Source: Streptomyces cyanogenus (lineage in GTDB: Bacteria; Actinomycetota; Actinomycetes; Streptomycetales; Streptomycetaceae). From it: a stretch of DNA of 64,000 bases. A program made the position numbers and the translations under genes. The notes under the pieces are model-generated. The model did not search any database. It was not told where the DNA came from and worked only from the letters and a program-made list of their open reading frames with translations. The DNA is taken from the NCBI RefSeq assembly GCF_017526105.1, contig NZ_CP071839.1, positions 5,409,001-5,473,000 on the forward strand, given 5' to 3'. Each line of letters starts with the position of its first letter. The first letter of the stretch is position 1. Shown piece by piece: positions 24,174-32,657 of the stretch.

Positions 24174-24269
24174 GCACAGAGGGTACGGCAGGCGCACCAC
24201 ACGCCCCTGCCGCCCCGGGAGCGACCCGGTGGCGCCCCGGGGCAGTAACACCTTGAGGCGTGCGGGACA

Positions 24270-25718
24270 ATGGAGTACGTGACTCGGATCGTGATCATCG
24301 GTGGCGGACCCGGCGGATACGAAGCGGCGCTGGTGGCCGCTCAGCTCGGCGCGGAGGTGACCGTCGTCGACTGCGACGGTCTGGGCGGAGCGTCGGTGCT
24401 GACCGACTGCGTGCCGTCGAAGACCCTTATCGCTACGGCCGAGGTCATGACGACCTTCGACTCGTCGTACGAAGAGCTCGGCATCATCGTCGCGGACGAC
24501 ACCCCGCCGCTGGAGCAGGCGGCCCGGGTGGTCGGCGTGGACCTCGGCAAGGTCAACCGCCGGGTGAAGCGGCTCGCGCTCGCCCAGTCGCACGACATCA
24601 CCGCCTCCGTCACCCGCGCCGGTGCCCGGGTCATGCGCGGCCGCGGCCGGCTGGACGGCATGCAGGCCCTGGACGGGTCCCGCAAGGTCGTCGTCACCGC
24701 CGCCGACGGCACCGAGGAGACCCTCACCGCCGACGCCGTCCTCATCGCCACCGGCGGTCACCCGCGCGAGCTGCCCGACGCCCAGCCCGACGGGGAGCGC
24801 ATCCTCAACTGGACCCAGGTCTACGACCTCACCGAGCTGCCGGAAGAGCTGATCGTGGTCGGCTCGGGCGTCACCGGTGCCGAGTTCGCCGGCGCCTACC
24901 AGGCCCTCGGGTCCAAGGTCACGCTCGTCTCCTCCCGCGACCGCGTGCTGCCCGGCGAGGACCCTGACGCCGCCGCCGTCCTGGAGGACGTCTTCCGCCG
25001 CCGCGGCATGAACGTCATGGCCCGCTCCCGCGCGCAGTCCGCCAAGCGCGTCGGCGACCGGGTCGAGGTGACGCTGGCCGACGGCCGGGTCATCAGCGGC
25101 TCGCACTGCCTGATGGCCGTCGGCGCCATCCCGAACAGCGCGGGACTGGGTCTGGAGGAGGCCGGGGTCAAGCTGCGCGAGTCCGGGCACATCTGGACCG
25201 ACAAGGTCTCGCGGACGACCGCGCCCGGCGTGTACGCGGCCGGTGACGTGACCGGCGTGTTCGCCCTGGCCTCGGTCGCCGCCATGCAGGGACGTATCGC
25301 CATGTACCACTTCCTGGGCGACGCGGTGGCCCCGCTGAACCTGAAGACCGTCTCCTCCAACGTCTTCACCGACCCGGAGATCGCCACGGTCGGCTACACG
25401 CAGGCGGACGTGGACGCGGGCAAGATCGACGCGAGGGTGGTCAAGCTGCCCCTGCTGCGCAACCCCCGCGCCAAGATGCAGGGCATCCGGGACGGCTTCG
25501 TGAAGATCTTCTGCCGGCCCGGCACCGGGATCGTCGTCGGCGGTGTCGTCGTGGCCCCCCGCGCCTCGGAACTGATCCACCCCATCTCGATCGCCGTCGA
25601 CAACAATCTGACGGTCGAACAGATCGCGAACGCGTTCACGGTGTACCCCTCCCTTTCGGGGTCGATCGCCGAGGTCGCCCGGCAGCTGCACACCCGCAAG
25701 GCGAGCGCGGAAGGCTGA
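24270..25718 (+). CDS. LpdA-like NAD(P)H-quinone dehydrogenase (flavoprotein disulfide reductase family)
   Basis: A 482-residue FAD protein of the pyridine nucleotide-disulfide reductase superfamily: FAD-binding VIIGGGPGGYEAALVAAQLG at the N-terminus, NAD(P)-binding LIVVGSGVTGAEFAGAYQAL centrally, and C-terminal dimerisation domain. The redox-active region reads GGASVLTDCVPSKT, where lipoamide dehydrogenases have GGTCLNVGCIPSK, so only one of the two cysteines is present; it also lacks the C-terminal HAHPT-like His-Glu pair (SVYPSLSGSIAE). This matches Mycobacterium tuberculosis LpdA, a quinone reductase, not a true lipoamide dehydrogenase. Confidence 0.9.
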   Translation: MEYVTRIVIIGGGPGGYEAALVAAQLGAEVTVVDCDGLGGASVLTDCVPSKTLIATAEVMTTFDSSYEELGIIVADDTPPLEQAARVVGVDLGKVNRRVKRLALAQSHDITASVTRAGARVMRGRGRLDGMQALDGSRKVVVTAADGTEETLTADAVLIATGGHPRELPDAQPDGERILNWTQVYDLTELPEELIVVGSGVTGAEFAGAYQALGSKVTLVSSRDRVLPGEDPDAAAVLEDVFRRRGMNVMARSRAQSAKRVGDRVEVTLADGRVISGSHCLMAVGAIPNSAGLGLEEAGVKLRESGHIWTDKVSRTTAPGVYAAGDVTGVFALASVAAMQGRIAMYHFLGDAVAPLNLKTVSSNVFTDPEIATVGYTQADVDAGKIDARVVKLPLLRNPRAKMQGIRDGFVKIFCRPGTGIVVGGVVVAPRASELIHPISIAVDNNLTVEQIANAFTVYPSLSGSIAEVARQLHTRKASAEG

Positions 25719-25884
25719 CGGGGCCGTCCGACTTCCCGCTGGTCACCGGGAGTTGCCGGGTGTGCGGCTGGCATAGTCGGGGCGGGTGGGTCTTATATCA
25801 CTTCCCGCCCTGCCATGCGAACAACTTCTGTTATTCGGCGCAAACTGCTGAAAGCAGACGGTCGCTGGGGTTACTGTCAGTTTC

Positions 25885-26829
25885 GTGTTCGCTGCTGAAC
25901 GTCGCCAACTGATCCTCGAAATGGTGCGAGCGAACGGTGCCGTGTCGCTCCGTGAGCTCGCCCGCGTCGTCCAGACCTCCGAAGTGACCGTACGGCGGGA
26001 CGTGCGCGCACTGGAGGCAGAAGGACTCCTCGACCGCCGGCACGGCGGTGCGGTACTGCCGGGCGGTTTCACGCGTGAGTCCGGCTTCCCGCAGAAATCG
26101 CATCTCGCGACCGCCGAGAAGACGGCCATCGCCGACCTCGCGGCGGGCCTCGTCGAAGAAGGCGAGGCGATCGTGGTCGGGGCCGGTACGACCACGCAGG
26201 AGCTGGCCCGCCGCCTCGCGCGCGTGCCGGGCCTGACGGTCGTCACCAACTCCCTCCTGGTGGCCCAGGCGCTGGCCCACGCCAACCGGGTGGAGGTCGT
26301 GATGACCGGGGGCACCCTGCGCGGCTCCAACTACGCCCTCGTCGGCTCCGGCGCGGAGCAGTCCCTCCAGGGCCTGCGCGTGTCGAAGGCCTTCCTCTCC
26401 GGAAGCGGCCTGACGGCCGAACGCGGGCTGTCCACCTCCAACATGCTCTCGGCATCCGTCGACCGGGCCCTCGTCCAGGCCGCCGCGGAGGTGGTGGTCC
26501 TCGCCGACCACACCAAGCTCGGCACGGACACCATGTTCCAGACCGTGCCGACGGACCTCATCACCCGGCTCGTCACCGACGAGCCCCCCGCCCACGACGA
26601 CCGGGCCGCCACGGAGTTGCAGGCGCTCGCCGACCAGGGGGTGCAGATCGCCGTCGCCGGGGCGAGCGGGAGCCCGGGGGGTGACCAGGTCCCGGCGGGC
26701 CGCCGCGCCCCCCTGCCGGGACCACGACGAGGCCACGTACCCGGCTCCTCCCCGCTGCGTTCCACCACGGGCCTGGGCGACCCGGCCTCCCCCGACCGCG
26801 GCCGCGTCGCCGACCTGCGCCGCCGATGA
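25885..26829 (+). CDS. DeoR/GlpR family transcriptional regulator
   Basis: A 314-residue regulator. The N-terminal DeoR helix-turn-helix is at residues 6-57 (RRQLILEMVRANGAVSLREL, then TSEVTVRRDVRALEAEGLL), and the C-terminal sugar-phosphate sensor (DeoRC) spans about residues 75-235 (VGAGTTTQELARRLA, VTNSLLVAQAL, MTGGTLR, VLADHTKLG). Start GTG at 25885. The conserved domain ends near residue 258; the remaining 56 residues are Pro/Gly/Arg-rich and unlike the family. The effector is likely a sugar phosphate. Whether it binds the salvage palindromes in this window is untested. Confidence 0.9.
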   Translation: MFAAERRQLILEMVRANGAVSLRELARVVQTSEVTVRRDVRALEAEGLLDRRHGGAVLPGGFTRESGFPQKSHLATAEKTAIADLAAGLVEEGEAIVVGAGTTTQELARRLARVPGLTVVTNSLLVAQALAHANRVEVVMTGGTLRGSNYALVGSGAEQSLQGLRVSKAFLSGSGLTAERGLSTSNMLSASVDRALVQAAAEVVVLADHTKLGTDTMFQTVPTDLITRLVTDEPPAHDDRAATELQALADQGVQIAVAGASGSPGGDQVPAGRRAPLPGPRRGHVPGSSPLRSTTGLGDPASPDRGRVADLRRR

Positions 26830-27097
26830 CGGCGGCACGGGCGCGGGGCGGATGAGGCGCTGCCCCGCGGGTCGCCGGCACCACCGGTTCGCCGGTGCGC
26901 CACGGCAGGCGGTACGACACGAGGGCGACCGTCGGGGCCGCACGGGTGTCCGCCCGGCCGGCGGCCCTGGCAGCAGGGGAGTGCTCCGGGAGGGCGAAGC
27001 ACCCCCCGTGGCTCTCCCGAACCGTTCGGCCACATCGCCCACCTGACGGTGAATCGTTCCGCCGGTCGGCCCAACCCCGTACGAGCCCGGAAAACGC
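26830..27097. other. Non-coding gap between the DeoR regulator and accA2
   Basis: About 270 bp before the terminator show no open frame with a ribosome-binding site or recognisable protein. Several short GC-rich inverted repeats are present but none stands out. Confidence 0.5.
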
Positions 27098-27134
27098 CAC
27101 GCCCGGCGGGCCGTGAGGGTGGCCGCCGGGCGTG
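27098..27134. terminator. Bidirectional terminator between the DeoR regulator and accA2
   Basis: CACGCCCGGCGG-g-CC, loop GTGAGGGT, then GGCCGCCGGGCGTG forms a 14-bp stem with one bulge, 19 bp from the accA2 stop. Confidence 0.85.
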
Positions 27135-27153
27135 GGGGAGATGGTGGAGCGGG

Positions 27154-28926
27154 TCAGTCCTTGATCTCGCAGATCGCGGCGCCCGAGGTGATGGAGGCGC
27201 CGACCTCGGCGGTCAGGCCCTTGATGGTGCCCGCCTTGTGCGCGTTGAGGGGCTGCTCCATCTTCATGGCCTCCAGGACCACGACCAGGTCGCCCTCCTG
27301 GACCTCCTGGCCCTCCTCGACGGCGATCTTGACGATCGTGCCCTGCATGGGCGAGGCGAGGGTGTCGCCGGAGGCGACCGGACCGGACTTCTTGGCCGCG
27401 CGGCGCTTCGGCTTGGCGCCGGCCGCCAGGCCCGTACGGGCCAGGGACATGCCGAGCGAGGCCGGCAGGGAGACCTCCAGGCGCTTGCCGCCGACCTCCA
27501 CGACGACCGTCTCGCGGCCCAGCTCCTCCTCCGCCTCGGCCTCGGCCGGAGCGGCGAACGGCTTGATCTCGTTGACGAACTCCGTCTCGATCCAGCGGGT
27601 GTGGACCGTGAAGGGGTCGGCGGAGCCGGTCAGCTCCGGAGCGAACGCCGGGTCCCGGACCACCACGCGGTGGAAGGGGATCGCCGTCGCCATGCCCTCG
27701 ACCTGGAACTCGTCCAGCGCGCGGGCGGCCCGCTCCAGGGCCTCCTTGCGGGTACGGCCCGTCACGATCAGCTTGGCCAGCAGGGAGTCCCACGCCGGGC
27801 CGATGACCGAGCCGGACTCCACGCCCGCGTCCAGGCGGACGCCGGGACCGGACGGCGGGTCGAACCGGGTGACCGTACCGGGGGCCGGGAGGAAGTTGCG
27901 GCCCGGGTCCTCGCCGTTGATCCGGAACTCGAACGAGTGTCCGCGCAGCACCGGGTCGCCGTAACCCAGCTCCTCGCCGTCGGCGATGCGGAACATCTCG
28001 CGGACCAGGTCGATGCCGGCGACCTCCTCGGTCACCGGGTGCTCGACCTGGAGACGGGTGTTGACCTCCAGGAAGGAGATCGTGCCGTCCTGGCCGACCA
28101 GGAACTCACAGGTACCCGCGCCCTCGTAGCGGGCCTCCTTCAGGATGGCCTTCGACGCGCGGTACAGCTCGGCGACCTGCTCCTCGGACAGGAACGGCGC
28201 CGGGGCCTCCTCCACCAGCTTCTGGTGCCGGCGCTGGAGGGAGCAGTCACGGGTGGAGACGACGACCACGTTGCCGTGCTTGTCCGCCAGGCACTGGGTC
28301 TCCACGTGCCGCGGACGGTCCAGGTAGCGCTCGACGAAGCACTCGCCGCGGCCGAAGGCGGCCACCGCCTCGCGCACCGCCGACTCGTACAGCTCCGGGA
28401 CCTCTTCCAGGGTCCGGGCGACCTTCAGGCCGCGGCCACCGCCACCGAAGGCGGCCTTGATGGCGATCGGCAGGCCGTGCTCCCGGGCGAAGGCCACGAC
28501 CTCCTCGGCACCGCTCACCGGATCGGGCGTACCGGCGACCAGCGGCGCGCCGGCGCGCTGGGCGATGTGCCGGGCGGCGACCTTGTCGCCCAGGTCGCGG
28601 ATGGCCTGCGGCGGCGGGCCGATCCAGATCAGGCCCGCGTCCAGGACCGCCTGCGCGAAGTCGGCGTTCTCCGAGAGGAAGCCGTACCCCGGATGGACGG
28701 CGTCGGCCCCGGACTCCCGCGCCGCGTTCAGGATCTTGTCGATGACCAGGTAACTGGTGGCCGGAGTGTCACCGCCCAGGGCGAACGCCTCATCCGCGGC
28801 GCGGACATGCAGAGCGTCCCGGTCCGGGTCGGCGTAGACGGCCACGCTCGCGATCCCGGCGTCCCGGCAGGCCCGGGCCACGCGGACAGCGATTTCGCCA
28901 CGGTTGGCGATGAGCACCTTGCGCAC
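27154..28926 (-). CDS. accA2: Acyl-CoA carboxylase alpha subunit (biotin carboxylase plus BCCP)
   Basis: A 590-residue alpha subunit serving acetyl- and propionyl-CoA carboxylase complexes. The biotin carboxylase begins MRKVLIANRGEIAVRVARAC, with ATP-grasp glycine loop AAFGGGGRGLKVA and metal site FLEVNTRLQVEHPVTE. The C-terminal BCCP domain carries the biotinyl lysine in EAMKMEQPLNAHKAGTI. The start is the GTG at 28926, with an excellent AAGGAGGG Shine-Dalgarno sequence. The partner beta and epsilon subunits (pccB, pccE) and the biotin ligase (birA) are encoded within 4 kb but in a separate unit. In S. coelicolor this is accA2 (SCO4921). Confidence 0.96.
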   Translation of the reverse strand: MRKVLIANRGEIAVRVARACRDAGIASVAVYADPDRDALHVRAADEAFALGGDTPATSYLVIDKILNAARESGADAVHPGYGFLSENADFAQAVLDAGLIWIGPPPQAIRDLGDKVAARHIAQRAGAPLVAGTPDPVSGAEEVVAFAREHGLPIAIKAAFGGGGRGLKVARTLEEVPELYESAVREAVAAFGRGECFVERYLDRPRHVETQCLADKHGNVVVVSTRDCSLQRRHQKLVEEAPAPFLSEEQVAELYRASKAILKEARYEGAGTCEFLVGQDGTISFLEVNTRLQVEHPVTEEVAGIDLVREMFRIADGEELGYGDPVLRGHSFEFRINGEDPGRNFLPAPGTVTRFDPPSGPGVRLDAGVESGSVIGPAWDSLLAKLIVTGRTRKEALERAARALDEFQVEGMATAIPFHRVVVRDPAFAPELTGSADPFTVHTRWIETEFVNEIKPFAAPAEAEAEEELGRETVVVEVGGKRLEVSLPASLGMSLARTGLAAGAKPKRRAAKKSGPVASGDTLASPMQGTIVKIAVEEGQEVQEGDLVVVLEAMKMEQPLNAHKAGTIKGLTAEVGASITSGAAICEIKD

Positions 28927-29280
28927 GATTGAGGCTCCCTCCTTGAAACAAGCCGAGTTTAGGGACTGCCGACACGGCACTTCGACCCGTCCCCAGTGGT
29001 GAGCTTGCCCACACGGAGCGTGATACGAGGCTCGCTCGACCCGCGAAAGCCCTTGTCGCACCACGGTACGCAGGACTCCTTCGGAAAACCCTAGCCTTGC
29101 CATGTGGCCAAGGTCTCTGTGAGAGCGTGCTGCGGCCCACTCTGTTTCTTTGTCGAGTCCCTACGAATGGCCCAATGATTCTTTGCTGCCGCCCGAACCC
29201 TTGTCCCCCGGTTTACCCGTTAGTAGCGTTCGCGCTGTCCGGAACGAACCCGAGGTAACAGGCTGTCGGTGTGAGAGTGG
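28927..29280. promoter_or_regulatory. Divergent promoter region, accA2 and hypothetical membrane protein
   Basis: 354 bp with no gene on either strand. It is less GC-rich than its surroundings (for example GTTTCTTTGTCGAGTCCC and AATGATTCTTTGC near 29140-29190), as expected for promoters. No specific operator could be assigned; CGTTAGTAGCG near 29217 lies about 55 bp before the rightward start. Confidence 0.5.
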
Positions 29281-29877
29281 GTGGGCCCGGTGGTGCGCAG
29301 ACCGGTGGCAGGGGTCGTGGCGGTCGTCCTCCTGGCGGAGGCCGTCTTCATCGCCGCGCTGAACTGGTTCCTCGGCGTGGTCGTCGACCGGCAGGACATG
29401 TCCCTGGCCGGCCTCGACCCCGACGTCATGGCGACGTCCTCGAAGGTCGGCGGGGTGGTCTTCGGCCTCTACTTCGCCCTGTGCGCCCTGGTGGCCGTGC
29501 TCGTCGGGGTACGCGACCGCGCCCCGGCCGGTCTCGGCCGCGTCCTGCTGATCAGCGCGGCCGTGGTGCACGGCCTGCTCGGCGCGTTCGCCTGGGGCCT
29601 GGTCGGCTGGACGGCGTTCCTGTTCATGGTGACCGTACTCGGGCTGATCGTGCTGCTCCTGATGACGTACGACCGTACGGGTGGCCCTCAGAGCCCGGCG
29701 GCCGCGGACGGCGTGCCGGGGCAGGGCGGGGAACCGGACGCGCGGGCGGAGCCGGGTGCGGCCCCCGCCGGCGCGGGCGCGCCGGTGAGCCGTACGGACG
29801 AACCGCAGGACGGGGACGAGGAGCCCCAGGACTCCGTCCCCGCCCAGATCACCGTTCCGGCGACCACAACTCCGTGA
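29281..29877 (+). CDS. Hypothetical four-helix membrane protein
   Basis: A 198-residue protein with four hydrophobic helices in the first 130 residues (VAVVLLAEAVFIAALNWFLG, VVFGLYFALCALVAVLVGV, VLLISAAVVHGLLGAFAWG, FLFMVTVLGLIVLLLMTY) and a disordered C-terminal tail rich in Ala, Pro, Gly and acidic residues. Start GTG at 29281 or the in-frame GTG at 29290. Convergent with maf, overlapping its 3' end by 29 bp. No family motif recognised; function unknown. The same gene occurs next to accA2 in other Streptomyces, by memory of gene order. Confidence 0.75.
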   Translation: MGPVVRRPVAGVVAVVLLAEAVFIAALNWFLGVVVDRQDMSLAGLDPDVMATSSKVGGVVFGLYFALCALVAVLVGVRDRAPAGLGRVLLISAAVVHGLLGAFAWGLVGWTAFLFMVTVLGLIVLLLMTYDRTGGPQSPAAADGVPGQGGEPDARAEPGAAPAGAGAPVSRTDEPQDGDEEPQDSVPAQITVPATTTP

Positions 29878-30466
29878 TGCCCACACCCAGTTCGGCGAGG
29901 AGCCTGCGGACCAGGGGCAGGCTGATGCCGATCACGTTGCCGTGGTCGCCGTCGATGCCCTCGATGAACGGCGCCGAACGGCCGTCCAGGGTGAACGCGC
30001 CGGCGACGTGCAGCGGCTCCCCGGAGGCCACGTAGGCGGCGATCTCCTCGTCGCTGGGATCGCCGAACCGGACGACGGTGGAGGCGGTCGCCGACACGTA
30101 CCGCTTGGCCTCCGTGTCCCAGACGCAATGGCCCGTCTGGAGCACTCCGGCCCGTCCGCGCATGGACTTCCAGCGGGCGGTGGCCTCCTCGGCGTCCGCC
30201 GGCTTGCCGAGCGCCTGCCCGTCCAGCTCCAGCACCGAGTCGCAGCCGATCACCAGGGCACCCTGTACCTCCGGCTTCGCCGCCACGACCGAAGCCTTCG
30301 CCTCGGCCAGGGCGAGCGCCAGCTCCGCCGGGGTGGGCGCGGTGACGGCGTCCTCGTCGACACCGCTGACGATCACCTCGGGGGCGAGGCCGGCCTGCCG
30401 GAGCAGGGCCAGCCGGGCGGGGGACTGGGAGGCGAGCACGAGTCGCCTGCGGCGTGTGGCAGTCAT
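29849..30466 (-). CDS. maf: Maf-like nucleoside triphosphate pyrophosphatase
   Basis: A 205-residue Maf/HAM1-fold pyrophosphatase that hydrolyses non-canonical or pyrimidine nucleoside triphosphates to monophosphates. The family signature is at the start (LVLASQSPARLALLRQAGL, equivalent to the S-x-S/R-R motif), with VIGCDSVLELDGQALGKPAD (catalytic Asp) and FTLDGRSAPFIEGIDGDHGN near the C-terminus. It is the last gene of the pccB-pccE-mmpB-maf run, 32 bp after mmpB. The role in DNA/RNA precursor cleaning or cell-division control follows from the family. Confidence 0.92.
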   Translation of the reverse strand: MTATRRRRLVLASQSPARLALLRQAGLAPEVIVSGVDEDAVTAPTPAELALALAEAKASVVAAKPEVQGALVIGCDSVLELDGQALGKPADAEEATARWKSMRGRAGVLQTGHCVWDTEAKRYVSATASTVVRFGDPSDEEIAAYVASGEPLHVAGAFTLDGRSAPFIEGIDGDHGNVIGISLPLVRRLLAELGVGITELWSPER

Positions 30467-30498
30467 GCGGTCAGGTTAGTCAGGCGGGGCCGCCCGGC

Positions 30499-30627
30499 TC
30501 ACCTCAGCCCGATGACGATCATGATCAGGACCATGGCCAGCGCCATGAGGAAGCCGAGCCGCCGAAGCATGTTCTGCATGTCGCGCAGTTCTTTCGGCGG
30601 TTCGTCTTCCGGGTCTGACCACAGCAC
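30499..30627 (-). CDS. mmpB: Small morphogenic membrane protein MmpB
   Basis: A 42-residue protein read from a GTG start: MLWSDPEDEPPKELRDMQN, a short basic linker MLRRLG and one hydrophobic helix FLMALAMVLIMIVIGLR to the TGA. It matches the conserved Streptomyces small protein called MmpB (morphogenic membrane protein) as I recall it; the name is from memory. It sits between pccE and maf on the same strand, with gaps of 78 and 32 bp, fitting the operon. An acidic N-terminus with one C-terminal helix suggests a membrane-anchored partner for a soluble protein. Confidence 0.8.
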   Translation of the reverse strand: MLWSDPEDEPPKELRDMQNMLRRLGFLMALAMVLIMIVIGLR

Positions 30628-30705
30628 TCGTCCAGCGTGCGGCTGGTCCGGGGCCGGGCGCCTGAGTACGGCTACTCAAGTTGGCGCCCGGTGCGGACAA
30701 ATTCC

Positions 30706-30915
30706 TCAGCTGGGCCAGTAGGTGCGGGTCCAGGACGCCGGGCCCGGCCGGTGCACCCGGGCCGCAGCGATCCGCGACGGGTCGGACCACGCGTCCCTCG
30801 GGCCCTCCACGCCGGACGGCACCGCCGCTGCCGCCGCGGCGCGGGCGCGGACCACCGCCAGGGCGGCGGCCAGCTCCTCCGGGGTCGGATTGCCTCGTAC
30901 GACCTTGATGTTCAT
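30706..30915 (-). CDS. pccE: Acyl-CoA carboxylase epsilon subunit
   Basis: A 69-residue epsilon subunit: IKVVRGNPTPEELAAALAVV at the N-terminus is the conserved helix of actinobacterial AccE/PccE, followed by an Ala/Arg-rich helix and the C-terminal aromatic end WTRTYWPS. The epsilon peptide binds the alpha and beta subunits and raises propionyl-CoA carboxylase activity. It lies 36 bp downstream of pccB on the same strand and precedes mmpB. Confidence 0.93.
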   Translation of the reverse strand: MNIKVVRGNPTPEELAAALAVVRARAAAAAAVPSGVEGPRDAWSDPSRIAAARVHRPGPASWTRTYWPS

Positions 30916-30951
30916 GACCGCTCCCAGGGGCAGCAGGGCTTGGCGGGGGAC

Positions 30952-32547
30952 CTAGAGGGGGATGTTGCCGTGCTTCTTCGGAGGCAGGGATTCCCGCTTG
31001 GTACGCAGCTGACGCAGGCCGCGCACGACGTGGGCGCGGGTGTCGGACGGCATGATCACGGCGTCGATGTAGCCGCGCTCGGCCGCGACGTAGGGGTTGA
31101 GGAGGGTGTCCTCGTACTCCTGGATCAGCCGCGCCCGGACCGCCTCGACGTCCTCACCGTTCGCCTCCGCCTCGGCGATGGTGCGGCGGTGCAGGATGTT
31201 GACCGCGCCCTGGGCGCCCATGACCGCGATCTGGGCGGTCGGCCAGGCCAGGTTGAGGTCGGCGCCCAGGTGCTTGGAGCCCATGACGTCGTAGGCGCCG
31301 CCGAAGGCCTTGCGGGTGATGACGGTGATGAGCGGGACGGTGGCCTCGGCGTAGGCGTAGATGAGCTTGGCACCGCGCCGGATGATGCCGTCGTGCTCCT
31401 GGTCGACGCCGGGCAGGAAGCCCGGCACGTCCACGAAGGTCAGCACCGGGATGTTGAAGGCGTCGCAGGTCCGCACGAAGCGGGCGGCCTTCTCGCTCGC
31501 CGTGATGTCGAGGCAGCCGGCGAACTGCATCGGCTGGTTGGCGACGACACCGACCGGGTGGCCCTCGACCCGGCCGAAGCCGGTGACGATGTTCGGCGCG
31601 AACAGCGCCTGCGTCTCGAAGAACTCGGCGTCGTCCAGAACGTGTTCGATCACCGTGCGGATGTCGTACGGCTGGTTCGCGCTGTCCGGGACGAGCGTGT
31701 CCAGCTCGCGGTCCTCGTCGCTGACGGTGAGGTCCGCCTCCTCCGGGAAGACCGGGGGCTCGGAGAGGTTGTTGGACGGCAGGTACGACAGCAGCTGCTT
31801 GACGTACTCGATGGCGTCCTTCTCGTCCCCGGCCATGTGGTGGGCCACGCCGGAGGTGGCGTTGTGGGTGCGGGCGCCGCCCAGCTCCTCGAAGCCGACG
31901 TCCTCGCCGGTGACGGTCTTGATGACGTCCGGGCCGGTGATGAACATGTGCGAGGTCTGGTCGACCATGACCGTGAAGTCGGTGATGGCCGGGGAGTAGA
32001 CCGCGCCGCCCGCGCACGGGCCGACGATCAGGCTGATCTGCGGGATCACGCCGGAGGCGTGGGTGTTGCGGCGGAAGATCTCGCCGTACGCGCCGAGGGA
32101 GGCGACCCCCTCCTGGATGCGGGCGCCGCCGGAGTCGTTGATGCCGATGACCGGGCAGCCGGTCTTCAGCGCGAAGTCCATGACCTTGACGATCTTCTGG
32201 CCGTAGACCTCGCCCAGTGCCCCGCCGAAGACGGTGAAGTCCTGGGAGAACACGGCGACCGGGCGGCCGTCGACGGTTCCGTACCCGGTGACGACCCCGT
32301 CCCCGTACGGCCGGTTCTTCTCCAGCCCGAAGTTGGTGGAGCGGTGCCGGGCGAACTCGTCCAGCTCGACGAACGAGTCTTCGTCGAGCAGCAGTTCGAT
32401 CCGCTCACGGGCCGTCAGCTTGCCCTTGGCGTGCTGCTTCTCGACGGCGCGTTCCGAGCCGGCGTGCGTCGCCTCGTGGATGCGGCGCTGGAGATCCGCC
32501 AGCTTGCCAGCGGTGGTGTGAATGTCGATCTCTTCCGGCTCGGACAT
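30952..32547 (-). CDS. pccB: Propionyl-CoA carboxylase beta subunit (carboxyltransferase)
   Basis: A 531-residue crotonase-fold carboxyltransferase with N- and C-terminal carboxyltransferase domains: TARERIELLLDEDSFVELDEF near residue 50, GINDSGGARIQEGVASLGAYGEIF (acyl-CoA oxyanion site), PCAGGAVYSPAI, and in the C-half VDVPGFLPGVDQEHDGIIRRGAKLIYAYAEATVP with the substrate-specificity Asp position and ITRKAFGGAYDVMGSKHLGAD. It makes methylmalonyl-CoA from propionyl-CoA with AccA2 and PccE, supplying polyketide extender units and odd-chain fatty acid breakdown. Divergent from birA with an inverted repeat between. Confidence 0.95.
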   Translation of the reverse strand: MSEPEEIDIHTTAGKLADLQRRIHEATHAGSERAVEKQHAKGKLTARERIELLLDEDSFVELDEFARHRSTNFGLEKNRPYGDGVVTGYGTVDGRPVAVFSQDFTVFGGALGEVYGQKIVKVMDFALKTGCPVIGINDSGGARIQEGVASLGAYGEIFRRNTHASGVIPQISLIVGPCAGGAVYSPAITDFTVMVDQTSHMFITGPDVIKTVTGEDVGFEELGGARTHNATSGVAHHMAGDEKDAIEYVKQLLSYLPSNNLSEPPVFPEEADLTVSDEDRELDTLVPDSANQPYDIRTVIEHVLDDAEFFETQALFAPNIVTGFGRVEGHPVGVVANQPMQFAGCLDITASEKAARFVRTCDAFNIPVLTFVDVPGFLPGVDQEHDGIIRRGAKLIYAYAEATVPLITVITRKAFGGAYDVMGSKHLGADLNLAWPTAQIAVMGAQGAVNILHRRTIAEAEANGEDVEAVRARLIQEYEDTLLNPYVAAERGYIDAVIMPSDTRAHVVRGLRQLRTKRESLPPKKHGNIPL

Positions 32548-32591
32548 CGGGATGCGGCTCCCTGCCTGCTCAAAAGGGGGGACGGTTACTC

Positions 32592-32620
32592 ATCCGTAGA
32601 GTAGTGGCGGGCCTACGGAT
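32592..32620. promoter_or_regulatory. Inverted repeat between divergent pccB and birA
   Basis: ATCCGTAG, a 13-bp spacer, then CTACGGAT: perfect 8-bp arms centred about 59 bp from the pccB start and 52 bp from the birA start. A regulator of carboxylase and biotin ligase expression could bind here; none is known to me. Confidence 0.55.
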
Positions 32621-32657
32621 CAGCAGTGCGTCGTTTACCACACCTAGGGTGGCTTGC

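Noticed and set aside
26573..27793. Minus-strand 406-codon frame crossing the gap between accA2 and the DeoR gene
   Set aside because: Overlaps two known genes in the wrong frames and shows no domain; a strong terminator lies inside it.
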